Of a stretch of DNA of 64,000 nt, positions 1-11,418 are shown in pieces. Each line of letters starts with the position of its first letter. The first letter of the stretch is position 1. The notes under the pieces are model-generated. The model worked only from the letters and a program-made list of their open reading frames with translations, searched no databases and was not told where the DNA came from. This DNA is from Phytophthora vignae f. sp. vignae (lineage: Eukaryota > Oomycota > Peronosporomycetes > Peronosporales > Peronosporaceae), in assembly GCA_016169955.1 (NCBI GenBank), contig JABJUM010000044.1, forward strand, positions 186,001-250,000. Reading direction: 5' to 3'. The position numbers and the translations under genes are program-made.

Positions 1-460
1 TTTAGTAGCGGCCGTAAATAGGCTCCGAAGCATCGTCCAAGTGTCGGCTGCGGTACATGCATCGTCCGAGAAACTAAAATTGTTCGCGCTTGCTGCCGTG
101 GAGATCAATTGCACTTAGGCACCACCACCTCTACCAACTTCTTATGAGCCTGCTTACGATAGCGTTGTCAGTCCCTATGATCTGCCGTCGACCGCTCGCA
201 ATGAGCTATTATTCACACGACTCGTGTTGCACGAGAAATACTCGACGCATATGTTTTTAATTCTGGGCAAAACGCTGTCGGAATCAGATACAGACATCTG
301 CAACACTAGAAAACATATAACCCTGATATTTTATGAATGCTGATTGGCTCACACATACAAATTTGACTATAATGCTGGCGTAATATTTCATAACCTTTCA
401 CAAATTTGTATATATAAAGTGTTTTTTATTGAAGCAGAAGTCTGTACTAGTTAAGTAGTA
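1..460. other. AT-rich sequence, no gene seen
   Basis: I see no ORF of useful length, RNA gene or transposon terminus here. A short inverted pair (TACAAATTTG and its complement) occurs around 355-410 next to an AT-rich stretch. The block ends at the tip of a Helitron-like fragment. Confidence 0.5.
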
Positions 461-555
461 CTGGCCGAGCGCCGCCGCTACGCGGCGGGAAGTTTTGCGG
501 TTAGTCGTTTGTAGTTAGGGCCACCCACCTCCGCTGCGCTCCGGTGTGATTTTAG
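461..555 (-). repeat. Helitron-like 3' end fragment, reversed
   Basis: Read on the minus strand, about 90 bp match the 3' ends of the tandem elements at 37.1, 38.8 and 40.7 kb. There is a CCACC...GGTGG hairpin, then the CCGCCGC-GTA-GCGGCGG hairpin, then GCTCGGCCAG followed by T. The last four bases are CCAG instead of CTAG. Beyond base 460 the sequence differs from the array, so this is a separate, older insertion or a fragment of one. Confidence 0.6.
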
Positions 556-881
556 TTTCGATTATTTGTCTGCAAAAATTGTTTTTTATGTTGAAAGTAC
601 AGTTATCTGCCTGGCCTGGTATATCGAGATATAGCGTACATAATCGAATGGCGTTACAGCAACCATATGACGACACCACAACAGAAATTAAAGCAACCAC
701 AAGGTCTAAAGGCAACCCTAAAAACACCTGGCGCCCGGTAATTTATCTTAAATGACGCGTAAATGACAGGGACACGTCGCCTTCGTCATGGGTCTTGCCT
801 ACATATCTCTAAATTAGACATGTCGTGCTGGCGCCTAGCTGATGTCCACTACACATAAATACGTGAAACACATGACAATAT

Positions 882-1196
882 GTGTCCCACATTTCCAACA
901 CTAAGCAGATTTTGAGCGACAGCAAAAATGGAGAAGAAATAGCTGGCACGCGCGCGAGAATCGCCGAGATTGCACTCCCCAAGAAGAAGCTGGATGAGCA
1001 TACCGAGCATCTGGAAAAGCTTCTTAGAGCGCAGCTACAAATTCAAGCCCTCGTCGAAGATCGCGAAGAGAGCAGCTATGCGTTAGCAGCCGTCTTAGGC
1101 GATGAAGGGGCCGACCAAGGTAGTCCCACCGCAGAGGACGACTCTGTTTGCCTCGATGTTCTGCTGGAGCTGGCGGTGCGAAAATTGAAAGACTAA
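882..1196 (+). CDS. uncharacterised 104-aa protein
   Basis: This open frame starts at ATG 882 and ends with a TAA stop. The product is hydrophilic. Residues 30-65 form a probable amphipathic helix or coiled coil rich in K, E and L, and the tail is acidic. There is no signal peptide or membrane segment. I do not recognise the family. The setting is repeat debris, so it may be a fragment of a transposon protein rather than a host gene. An AATACA/TATATAA-rich 3' side gives no clear terminator. Confidence 0.3.
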   Translation: MSHISNTKQILSDSKNGEEIAGTRARIAEIALPKKKLDEHTEHLEKLLRAQLQIQALVEDREESSYALAAVLGDEGADQGSPTAEDDSVCLDVLLELAVRKLKD

Positions 1197-2262
1197 TGCA
1201 GCATAAACTCTGTATATAAAGGTTAATACAGATTGTGGTGCTTCTCAGAGCTGGTTCTGTAGCTGCTGATGAATCTGGCTAGCTTTAGCGACGCCGCGTT
1301 CAGAGATGACGTTCCTGGGAGTAACACATGACGAACCACAACATTTTCAATCACATCACCTTGACGTCGTTCTTGGAAATACTTGAAAGTTGTATCTGCA
1401 GGTGTGGAGTAGCGGCCTCGCAGAAATCTCGCGGAGTCGGTCTTGCATAAACTCGGGGCGTCTTGATCGGGGTCGCGCCGAGCAAATTATTCCCGGTTGT
1501 TGGAGTAGCGTATCTTTGAATATAGGGCCCAAGTCTTCGCAGGCTTAAGGTTGGGGGGGGGGGGGTCTTGGTTGACGCTTGTCCCTTGTCGTAGGGCGTC
1601 GAGCCTTGGGCGTGCGGCGTTATCGGGCCGGCATTTCCTTGGCGTTCCCGTCGGGCGTGCGACGTTATCTGGCCGGCGTTTCCTGGGGCTTGTGTGGCGT
1701 TATCGGGCCTACACGGGGTCTTGTGCACGGCGGTTATCAGGCCAGTGCGGCCCTTCACCTAGGCAGCGCGTTATCGGGCGTCCACCTAAACGGTATACGT
1801 TTAACGTGCCTTTGTTCCAGCACGGGTCTGTGGGGGGTTGAGCACCCGAACCAGCAGGCGACGGGGGGCCGCGATATCGAGGCGGCTCTACTTGCTGACG
1901 CTTGGTGGTTCCCCTGGAACCGAGGAGATCTGGAGGTCTTTGTGGTTCAGAGAAATTTCGGGACTGCGTCCTTACCCTATCCTATGTCCTTGCTACTGGC
2001 TACTCCCTACTTCTTGCTTGCTAAGCCTACCACCCTACAACTATCCTTGCGTCTGTCGTGCTTGCCTACCATTCTTCAACCTGATTTGCGTAACGTAATC
2101 AAGATCTCACCTCGACGCGTTTTGCTCGGCGAGGTCTGGGCTCGGCGCGTTTTGACTCGGCGGGTTTTGCTCGGCGGGGTTTACGGTCGGCGCATTTTTA
2201 CAGAGACGGGCGCGCTGGGTAGACCCGTCGGGTGATTACGCGTCGCACTGGATTCTGGCGCC
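1197..2262. repeat. GC-rich repeat block, possible LTR remnant
   Basis: No convincing gene. A run of 13 G lies at 1553-1565. Near-repeats of a GGCGTGCGRCGTTATC-type unit lie at about 1607-1710, and CTCGGCGCGTTTTG-type repeats at about 2110-2200. The block ends just before the coiled-coil gag-like gene with CGCA followed by C and TGGATTCTGGCGCCGTG, which could be an LTR end plus primer-binding site. The open frames here are by-products of GC-rich repeats. Confidence 0.3.
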
Positions 2263-2544
2263 GTGTCTCATAGCTCATTCACCCGCGTCGCATTCCCGTC
2301 GCTCTCTGCCGCACGTCGCGCCCCATCCACCGCGTCGAGTTCCATCACTTGCGCCTGGGAGCCTCCATCTCGGCGCCTTCTCCCTTGGACATCTGCATCT
2401 CCACGTTTTCCGCGGGGTGCTACACCACATTCGTCCCGCTGCCACGCACGCGCACTCGTGTCGTCGCAGAACCTGCCCCGCGTCTTCGCTTCGTCTCGAC
2501 TCATCGCGTCTTCCGCCTCTGCAGTCTGCCGCGCTCCAAGCTTC

Positions 2545-4894
2545 ATGGATCGCCGCCACGACATGGACGCCGACGAAATCGACTTCGAGGAGAAGGAGGA
2601 GGAGGTTGACACCGACGACCTCGCTGCAGCTGCCTGCGCGGTCTTCGCCCTCGGCGCGCGTCGTCCTCGCCTCCCCGCTGCGCCCCAAGTCCAGCTTCTG
2701 GCCTCACGGGCCCTCGTCCACTCGGTGGCGGCTCTTGATGCCGACTCTCACACTCTCCAGCGCGAGAACCAGGCGCTGTGCGCCCAGTACGAGCTCGTCT
2801 CCATGCATAACGTGGGGTTGGCCACTCACGCGTCTGTGCTGCACGACCGCAACCTTGCGCTACTGCGTCACGCCCTCGAGGGCTACCGGGCAGGTGTGGG
2901 TAAGCTGAAAGCGGCATTGCTGTCCCGGGAGCACGCCGAGCTTGCCCTCCGTGATATGGAGGAACGCGTGGAGGACTTCCGGGCTCGTTCTGAGCGTACC
3001 GACGCGGCCAAGACGAAGCTCCGAGTCTCGGAAGCCGCCTCCCTCGAGCTGTGTCACGGGCTTCAAGGTCAACTGCGCAGGACCAAGTTGCGGACCTTAC
3101 TGCCCGGCACGCGCAAGCACCTGCCACTCCGCCGCCGTCTTCGATTCCACTGGCTCGGCTGTTCGCAGCGCAGGGAGAGCGCGAAGACGCGCGGGGCGAG
3201 CGCGACGACCTGGGCGCCGAGCTTGCCACCGCCCGGGCGGCTATCGTTTCTGCCCAACCGCGTCTGGGTGCCGTTGAGGCGGAGCGTGATCAGGCGCAGC
3301 AACTTGCGGCCACTCTCGAACAAGAGCGCGACGATGACCGTGACGAGCGGGACCACGTGAGCCGTATCCTCGTGGCCGTCGAGCAAGAGCGCGATGGGGC
3401 GCTTAATACGCGCAACCAGGCATTTCGAACTTCAGCCGCCTTACGACGCGAGCGAGATGCCGTTGTCGTCGAGAGGGGCCAAGCCCGTCAGGCCCTGGCT
3501 ACTCTCGAGCAGCAGCGTGCCCCGGTCGACTAGGAACTCCGCGTGGCCCACGCTACACTCTCTCAGGTGCGCGCCGAGGCGGAATCGGCTCATAGCTTGA
3601 ACGTCCCGCTGCAAGATGATCTCCGGCGCGCTAATGCCCTCCCCGTGGCCCCCGTCGAAGAGCTCCGCCGCGGCGCAACGCGCCTCCATGAACTGGAGGA
3701 GTCGGTGGCCTCTGCCACGACGCGCCGTGTGGCGGCCGAGTCGGAGATGACGCGCGCTCAAGCCGGCGAGCTTTGTGCCACGTCTCGTGCGGCGCAGTAC
3801 AGAGCTGGGTGGTTGTCCATGCATCGAGCGTCTCAACAGCATCGAGGCGCCATCGGCGCCCAGGCGCATCGGCTCGGCGCTCGGGTCGTCCAACTGGAGG
3901 AAGAGCTCGACTTGGCCGTCCGAGAGCGCGACGAGCGGGCTGTGTCCTGGCGTCGAATGCTCCGAGACGCGCGTCGCGGGCGTGAACTGGCGCGTCGGGT
4001 GCGCGACGAGTTGGCCGACCGTCTTGCCGGCGTTGTGACGCGCGTAGGCGGTCAGATCGACACCGCTGACTTGATCAGACGACTCGAGGCCACCTTCGCG
4101 GCGGAGATCAACGCCGCGGTTCCCCTTCCTCCTGCTGCTCCGACGTCCACGGGTGTTCCCGTGGCATCTGCCACTCCTGCTCCTGCGACTCCTGTTCCTG
4201 CTTCGACTGCGTCGGGTTCTGGCGCTCCAGCTCCGACTCCCTCATCAGGACCGTTATTGTCGGGTTCCCGGCGACCTCGTCATGGCACGTCGAGCCGCTT
4301 GGGGTCCCAGTATCATGCCTCGGGGTCGTCTAAGACGGCGTCTGCCACGTCTTCGGGCTCTTCGCCGCTCCGTCGTAGTCAACGCCCTTCTACGTGGCCG
4401 ACACGGCGGCCTCGGCTAGTTCGGCAGCTCAAGCGTCGCTGGCCACGTCAGCTTCGGCCGCCGCGGCAGCAGCAGCAGCAGCAGCCGCCGCACAGGCTCG
4501 AGCGGGCGCAGCGCTCTTCGGCTCTAAGTCGCCCGATAGCGAGAACCAAGCGCAGCGCGACCAAGCCAAGCGCAGCGCGACCAAGCCAAGCGCCGTAGGT
4601 TGCAGCCGTCTACGCCCTACCGTTCTCGGTCGGCCTAGTCGCCCTGGGGCCAACCCTGTGCGGGATGGCCCAGGGCGCCGCGACGCCGAACCCTACGCAG
4701 GAGGGAGCCGCGCGGGACGACGAGAGGTGGACGAGCAGCCGGAGAAGCGGAGCCGGCCGAGTGGACCGAAGCAGGCGAACGCGACGAATACGTCGTTTTG
4801 GCGACATGGGTCGACGAAACAGTCCAGCAGCGACGACTCCTCGTCCTCGTCGTCGTCCCATGCCTCGTCGTCCAGTGCTGCGTCCAGTGTGTGA
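2545..4894 (+). pseudogene. broken long coiled-coil protein, gag-like
   Basis: The frame starts at ATG 2545 (MDRRHDMDADEID). It has an acidic stretch, then long heptad-like helices rich in E, R, A and L. The same protein then jumps frame near 3,070-3,080, meets an in-frame TAG at about 3,531, continues to about 4,400, and jumps again. The last part holds a poly-alanine run coded by GCA/GCC repeats at about 4,455-4,500 and a Ser/Asp-rich C-terminus. The whole would be about 780 residues. Architecture and position after a possible LTR end suggest the gag of a gypsy-type element, but no capsid domain or zinc knuckle is visible. A 20-bp direct repeat (ACCAAGCCAAGCGCAGCGCG) is duplicated at about 4,558-4,597. 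Confidence 0.5.
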
Positions 4895-6869
4895 TGAGGC
4901 CCAGTGGATTTCTCCACCGAACCCAAGTTCAGCTGACCCGTATCAATCAGGCAGACTTCAAGTGCGTCATGACCGCGATGGACCTAGACCTCCAACTGTC
5001 GGACACGAGCCGTGCGACGGAGGAGATGAGCCCGAAGTCTGGGCGAAGCTCAACTCAGACCCTGGGCTTGGGCAGTGTCCCACCGAGACCCGAGATGTCT
5101 AGCATTAGACATCCCAAGTCTGCGCTAAGTCCAGGAAGCTGAGAGAAGTTACGCAGAACCTGCATGGAAGCTCGGGTGTGCGGATCGGAGCCCCGCTCAA
5201 GTCGAGGAGCTGAGAGGAACCTGGTGGAGCTTGGGCTTGACCTCTCCAGTGGTTGTGGAGGCTGTTGCTCAAGGTATCGAGCTGAGTCATGGATCAGGTA
5301 TCCGAGCGAGATCGTGACGAGTCCGAGCTTGGTGTTCGCTGTGATCACGGAGTCTTCAACCGGGTCGACGAGCTGAGCGGAGTGACATGGAGTCTGAGCC
5401 CAGCTTCAGATGTGGTGCTTGGAGTCTTTGCCCAAATTGAGAAGCCGAGCGGAACGTTGCAGACCTGAGCGGAGTGACTTGGACCTGGGCGGAGTCGCCG
5501 GAGCCCGGCTGAAGTTCCGGGTGAAGCGTCGCTGACCTTAAGTCCACACAGTGGTACGTACTGACGACGAAATTGGTGGTACCGGCGAGTACACTCAACT
5601 GGTGAAATCAACCAGAATCCTGCTACATTGGGTGCGAGTGCTCAAGATCGCAGACACTTCAAGCGGATCTCAACGGCCAGCAGCAACTCCAAGACGTCGC
5701 CCGCCAACATGGAGCCACCGCATGGCTGAGGCCAAAGATTTCAGACGGATCTTCAAGGTCCCCTGGTAAGCACACAGCCGACGCTCTTCGCGCAGCCAGT
5801 CAGAGTGTACCCAGGGGGAAATCGCGCCCCCACTTAGTGAGTCCTAGTTTGTGCATGTGTTAAATTTAAACAGAGTTCGTTTTGCCCCGAAGGACGCAAG
5901 TGGTGGAGGTCTTTGGCCAGAAGGTGTCTTGGCGATCATCCACACAAATTCAACCTAACATATCAACGTTGTCAGCGTGCTTCGGTGCGACGGCAGTACG
6001 GTTATTTCATATTACTGTTACATCTTCGGGTGTATTTCATATTTTCGGGTGGAAGGCGATCCATTCTAAGGTTTAGGCAGGGTAGTTGTATTGTGTGCTT
6101 GGGGACATTGGCGTGCCCCGGTGCATTGTGTGATTATTAGTATCGGTTCATTGTGGACCTGGTGCGCGGGAAGTCCCAGGGTGTGTGTGAGTGCCTTGGA
6201 TTCGGAATAGACTCAAACCAAGTCAACTAACTCCAACCAAGTCAACTAACTCCAACCAACCGGGTCGTAGCTTGACTCGTAGAGAAGGAAAGAGAAGCTG
6301 GTACGAGCCTCGCCCAGACTCAGACAAATAAAAGGCGAACTCGGCCCAGACCCAGCCGATCGGGAAAGAAGGGGTGTTGTGGTTCTAAGCCGGAACCAAA
6401 GAGAGGAAATAGAGGCTATTGTGTGTGGTGTTGTGTTCATTAAGGAAAACCCGGGGCACTTCGGGCTGTGGACACGTGCGGACTGGGACTCGCCAAGTGG
6501 GGAGCGAGTTTCGTCTGGGAACACCTCCGGAGACCTTCGACATCGACAGCAGCTGGTGTGGCCGACGCGAGTCTGAGCCCACAGCGTAGCCGTGATCAAA
6601 AGAACCGCCAAGGGGATCGCAGAGTGGGATACACACGCCTCGCCCGACCCAAGTAGGCGCTGAGTCAAGAGTCCAAGAGGCTAAGCCTAGCGAAGTGTAG
6701 TGGGAGTGTTCGGTCAGTGGAAGGAGCTGAGCGGAACTCTTGCAGCGCTAAGCAGGGCTGAGATAAGTGGTGCAAGGGCTGAGCGAAGACCGAGCGGTCT
6801 AGCAACCTGAGCAAAGAGCACGGGCGCTTCGTCACACGTGGTGCGCGTGCCCGGATAAGGGATACGACT
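4895..6869 (+). other. transposon leader-like sequence, no gene
   Basis: No credible coding frame. Many variants of a GAGCTGAGCGGAG-type word recur between 5,130 and 5,500 and between 6,690 and 6,810. A 20-bp unit (CAAGTCAACTAACTCCAACC) is tandemly repeated near 6,218-6,260. The stretch runs directly into the gag start of element 1, so it is most simply the LTR and leader of that gypsy-type element. LTR borders could not be fixed because no matching partner LTR is in the window. Confidence 0.35.
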
Positions 6870-6890
6870 TTGGACGGACAAGCTACAGTC

Positions 6891-7631
6891 ATGTCGACTG
6901 CCGCTGATTCGAAGGAAACCAAGACTGGAGGTGAGAAGAGCGAGTCTTCTCTTCGGCGAAGTTTGAGAGTGGCTGGACTGCCAGCCGAGGTGGTGCCGAC
7001 GGAGTCCAGGACACCCAAGCCGAGAAGATCGACTTCGGGAGCTGGAACACCCAGTGCTGAGGGAGAAGCTGCGTCGTCAGGCGAAGCTGAGACGAGTGCT
7101 GAGCCGGAAGTACCACCAACGACGGAAACTGCTGTGCCGCCGCCAAGTTCGCCCGAGAGGAAGAAGTCTGAGGATGAACAAGGAGGTGGAGCGGGTGCTC
7201 ATCCGAGCGCTCGTGTTGGTGAAAGTCCAAGCCTGAGAGAGCCTGCTGTGAGTCGAGCGTTGACGCCGCGCAGGACTTCTGAGGCTGCGACTGCAACTTC
7301 TCAGCCGGGAGGGGCTAACCCAGAGCCAACTGCCGCGGATCTCCGCGGTGGCCAAGCCGAGGGTGGTGCACTGAGCGTGCTGGGAAGCCGAGAGATGCAG
7401 CTGCGAGCTCAAGGTGCTTCTGGGACTGGGACGGGCCCAGTCCAGTTCGGCTTTACTCCGGGAGCTGGATACTTCGGAGCGTCAAGCAGTGGCGGGGTCT
7501 GGTCAAGTTCACTCTGGCCAGACCAACGCCCCTACCAGAGGCTGAGAGGAGTCCCCGAAGAAGTCGAGGCTGACAGCCGAGCCTTGGCCCAGCTGTCTGA
7601 GCTGTCGGAAGTCGAGATGCTCGTGACACGA
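6891..7631 (+). pseudogene. gypsy-type gag (element 1), N-terminal part
   Basis: The open frame from ATG 6891 (MSTAADSKETKTGG; an in-frame ATG also lies at 6870) encodes a Pro/Ser/Glu-rich leader, then a Gly/Ser-rich stretch and an acidic end with SELSEVEMLVTR. Coding character stops abruptly at about 7,631, where a copia LTR-like block begins. Coding resumes after that block and again after the LTR element inserted at 9,977, ending in zinc knuckles near 17.2 kb. The pieces therefore form one gag gene broken by two insertions and several stops. The Gypsy assignment rests on the zinc knuckles and on the pol start downstream. Confidence 0.55.
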
Positions 7632-9471
7632 TGTGGAAAAAGATTTTTTTTACCACCATTGTGTTTGACTGCCGGACGGACCGAATCGTCGGTGAGTTGG
7701 CATTGGTCGCACGAGATGGACATCCGGTGGAGACGAATGTGACGTCTGGATTGTGGATGTGTGTGGCGATTGGGTGGGACCCGGCATTTGCAGCAAGCAT
7801 GGGCTCACAGGATTGGAGATACGCCCACCGAATGAGCGCTCATATTCGGTGTGGAGTTACGTATCCTGTCCGTCCGCCGACTTCCCTAACTGCAGGATAG
7901 ACCCAAGGCGTGAACGTGTGGTCAGCGAACGTATCCTGATCACTGCCTGCATTGGCTCAGTCAAGTTGTCGGATTACCCCATTGAGTTGGCCCCACCAAA
8001 CATGATCATGCACACGCAAGCCCCTGCTGGAGGAAGCCCCTGCTGGACGAAGCCCCGTGTTGTCCGGACCAGATCGTGGTGTACTCGGTGATCGCGCACA
8101 TAATGAAGAAGCGCCACACCGGATTGGGACGGACCGGATCATTCATTCGGTCCGCCCACCATGCACACACTGGATATCGACGCACCAAGAACAAGTCCAG
8201 TGCCTGCCGCATGTCCATGCAGCGGCGTCGATCCAGACCGGATTAGACCAAGACCCCCCAAGATCCACGTGCAGCACCGAATGAGCCGCACATCCAAGGG
8301 AGAGGTCCAGTTCCAAGACGAAGAGACGGTGTACCCAGGTACCTCTGTCATCATTTGATGAGTGTACCCGAAGAAGTGTCGCCGTCAACAAGTTCCCGTA
8401 TACCGAAACCAAGATAAGCATACTGAAGCACTGCCAAGAAGCACAAGCATACTCAAGACAAGCGAAGCATAGTGAAACCTACATTAAAGTCAGCGAAGGG
8501 ATAGAAGATAGCTAGCCAAACGTAAAGATCAAACAGAAACCAATTTGCCGAAGAACACGCGGACGACTCTGGCGCCCGAGGACAGCAGTAGAGCCTCGAC
8601 TTTTTCGTCTTCAAGAGCCCACCGGGAGACTGCCTGCGCGCGGTCTAAGTACGTTTTGGGACGTTTCCAAGGCCTCACTGGTGTAGCGAGCACCGGTGTA
8701 GTGGGGACTCAAAGGTACCAAGGCGAGGTCGGCAGTGACTGGGGTTTCGCGCCCTGGAGTGACCTGTGAGAGCTTCATTTTCTATTTGCGTGCTCTAACC
8801 GGGCATCCCTTTCATATTCCCTACTGTGCGTCTTTGGCGGTTGAGGTAGTCACCCCCCAGACCGAATTGATCGACTACTGTGTGATAGGACTGAATTATA
8901 TTTTGTATTGCTCCCTCATTCTGTGAGGGTGGTGCGCGTAAGTGAGTGTGCTTCCAGGGCTGACCAGTGCCTTGGGTGACGGCTCCGAAGTTGACTGGTG
9001 AATTGACCCCCCACCCAAGGGTCTCTAAGAATAAGTGGTGGCTGTATATTGTGTGACGTTTAGCTCGGCATTGTATTTCTGTGTGGTTGGTTGGTCTGAA
9101 TTACGGATCTGACAGTGATCCCTTCCATTCGGTCTGACCCTCTGTTCATTCGGTGTGGTTTATCCCAGGAACACACCCAGCAGACTTTATTCTGTATTTC
9201 CGACAACTCATTCTCGGTGAAGTCCGGTCCGCCAAAGGTAAACGATACCTATACGGGTTGACACAAGGACACACGCCAAACACCGGACCGCATTAGTGCG
9301 ATTCGGTGTGTCCAAGCGGTTCCCAGGCCAGGGTCATTCGGTGTCCCATGGGCTGTGTTACCGCGTGGACAATCTCTGGTACTCCGAACCCGAATTTCAT
9401 TCGGTCCGGCATAGTGCGCTATACACCCTGGACGATCAAGGCGTTCACCCGCCTCGCCTCACTCGCGTACG
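7632..9471 (+). repeat. copia LTR-like block inside gag of element 1
   Basis: The block is non-coding and interrupts the gag frame on both sides. Its right part (about 9,101-9,471) matches 20,401-20,725. Its last 50 bp (CTATACACCCTGG ... GGCGTTCACCCGCCTCGCC) also resemble, in reverse, 28,024-28,066, just upstream of the Copia-B gag. It is therefore probably the LTR 3' end plus leader of a related copia family, left as a solo piece. The word ATTCGGT or its complement recurs many times, including a hairpin at about 7,828-7,853. No clean target duplication was found. Confidence 0.5.
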
Positions 9472-9976
9472 GCCGGACCCAGTTCGAGATGTGGATGTCT
9501 GTGCCCGTGGGAGTCGTGCACCCGGTGGATGTGGCCTACTCGCCATGTCATGGAGGCTACGATCTCTAGAGTTTCATCCGAGCGGCTGGAGCTACGACCA
9601 GACACCTGATAGTCTGTGACTCGGTCGCCAGCTGCGAGATGGCTGAACGTGTTCCATGCTGAACGCCGACGGATCCCTGTTGTCTCCGACCTAAAGGTGG
9701 TGCGTGTGGCGCTGAGACTGATGCCGCCCCTTGCATGCGTCGCTTGTTGCAGACAATGCTGCACGAAGCTGGCTATGAGTTCCTGAACCAAGTCCCAGTG
9801 TGGTACGCCTCGCCTGAAGTCGCTGGAATCCCGGATTCACAGATTCGGTTTGAGATTGAGCGTATCGCTCGATTCCTCGGAGCTGAGCTCAGTGCGTGGA
9901 AGTCTGCGGTTGGATTAACCCCATACAACGTGAGGCCAACCTTGGACCCGCAGCGGATGGCAGCTCAAGCGGCCGA
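9472..9976 (+). pseudogene. gypsy-type gag (element 1), middle part
   Basis: Frames here read LAYGRTQFEMWMSVPVGV and, from 9,735, a helical stretch with RFEIERIARFLGAELSAW, then QRMAAQAAD at the edge of the inserted LTR element. Joining GCCGA at 9,972-9,976 to its duplicate at 15,120 restores an open frame (AAQAAETQVGFPLGKGG), which shows that the LTR element landed in this gene. Stops around 9,569 and 9,619 show that the gene had decayed. Confidence 0.5.
9972..9976. repeat. left 5-bp target duplication (GCCGA)
   Basis: GCCGA immediately precedes the first LTR and is repeated at 15,120-15,124 immediately after the second LTR. Confidence 0.9.
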
Positions 9977-10350
9977 TGTAACGGGGTTACACGAGAGTTA
10001 CCCGAAGGGTTACGGAGTGTGGGATACACAGGCTTGTGTGGTGCACAATGTCTAACCTATTTCAGTAGGAGAATCAGTACATGGCTTCAGAGCCACAGAT
10101 TATGCATATGACTAGGGTTCACTATGCTAGATAGTGAACCAGATTCATTTACACCAAAGGCGGCTTTGCCGCGATAAAAGAGAAATACATTCAGTTTAAG
10201 ATTCACAGTAAAGAGTTAAGGGTTGACTCTTGGAGTCCGTAGGGAGTACGGACTCGTGCGTTCTGGTAGTAGAACGGGCTTTCTTAAGCTGAGACTCTGT
10301 GAGTCTGTTACGTCTTCCTCTGACGCTAAAGCTACGGCAGCCCCGCTGCA
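9977..10350 (+). repeat. 5' LTR of chromovirus-like element
   Basis: 374 bp, TG...CA borders. It differs from the 3' LTR at four positions that I can see (for example GAAGGGTT against GAAGAGTT), all transitions. It contains the inverted pair GGTTCACTAT...ATAGTGAACC. Confidence 0.9.
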
Positions 10351-10411
10351 CTTGGTAGCACTTGTAGTCAATCCGCCACCTGAGTCTGTGTAGACTGACC
10401 CTCTGTGGAGA

Positions 10412-11416
10412 ATGGAGCAGTTCGCTCATTTGCCCCCTAACCAGCAGGATGCGCTTAAAAAGCTTATGTCCTTGCTGGGCCCGGAGGGCGTGACGCAACT
10501 TGCGCAACAAGGCCCGGACGCGGTGAACGCGCGTCTCGAGGCGTTTTCAAGCTACGAGAATGCTCTGCTAGAGCACCTCCAGCAGAGGATGGCAACGGCC
10601 GCGGCGCCCCAAGCGCCCGCTACGTCGTCCGACGCGGGAACAAGACCCAAGCCGCTCATGTTGAGCGTGAAGACCTTTGAAGGCAAGGAAGGGGAAAGCT
10701 TAATGCTTTGGACCCGTGAAGTCGAGATGGCTATGAGCTCAGCTCTACTCCGGACGGAGTCGCAGCGCGTGGCGCTAGCTATCTCGAAGCTCGGTGGGTG
10801 AGCGAGTGAGTGGGCACTGACGTCAGGGACGTCGGTCGACACGGCCTTCCCGACGTGGGACCAGCTGAAGCAGCAGTTGTCCCGGGTGTTCGCTCCGCCT
10901 AACGAGGCGTATCGCGTGCGCTCGCGCTTCCTGGCTACCCGGCAGGGCAAGAAGGAGCTGGTGGACTATGTCCAGGAGTTGAGAACTCTCATTGCGGGCA
11001 TGTCTGCCGACCCTCTGGCTGAGGTAGTCACCGTCACGGTGTTTATGGAGGGATTTCGCACTGGCGTTGCCAGGACGGAAGTATTCCTTACTCACCCAAG
11101 CTCTTTTGAAGAGGCTGTGAGCATCGCGTTGAACGCGGAGCACAACTTTAAGTCGTCAAGACTCGGGTGGCACGCTCCTCACACCAGTTCGTCGAACGGT
11201 CCGGAGCCTATGGACCTCAGCTATGCTGAAGACGAAGAAGCCGAGATTCGTGCTGCTGAGCAGCGGCGCGGCATCCGCCGATGCTTTAGCTGTGGTGACA
11301 CGCGCCACCTGCGCGCCGGATGTCCGCTGCGCTTCCAGCGCCAGGCTTCGGCAAGCCGCTCTTCGGGTTCGAGCCAGTGCTCTGGTTCATCTCGGGGAAA
11401 CGAGAAAACCCAGTAG
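10412..11416 (+). pseudogene. Ty3/gypsy gag with one nonsense codon
   Basis: The frame runs from ATG 10,412 (MEQFAHLPPNQQDALKKL) to the stop at 11,416, about 334 codons, with one in-frame TGA at 10,799-10,801 (SKLGG-stop-ASEWALT). The capsid-like region (ESLMLWTREVEMAM ... DYVQELRTLI) is of the retrotransposon gag type. A CCHC zinc knuckle CFSCGDTRHLRAGC (C-x2-C-x4-H-x4-C) lies near 11,281-11,322. The product would be the structural Gag that packages the RNA. Apart from the single stop it is intact, consistent with recent inactivation. Confidence 0.75.
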
Positions 11417-11418
11417 GC

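Noticed and set aside
1553..1565. Run of 13 G as a functional G-quadruplex
   Set aside because: A single homopolymer in a GC-rich repeat block; there is no gene or promoter context to support a role.
2268..3229. Several long minus-strand open frames opposite the coiled-coil gene
   Set aside because: They mirror a GC-rich plus-strand gene with clear heptad structure, have Arg/Pro-rich composition and no motif; they are shadow frames.
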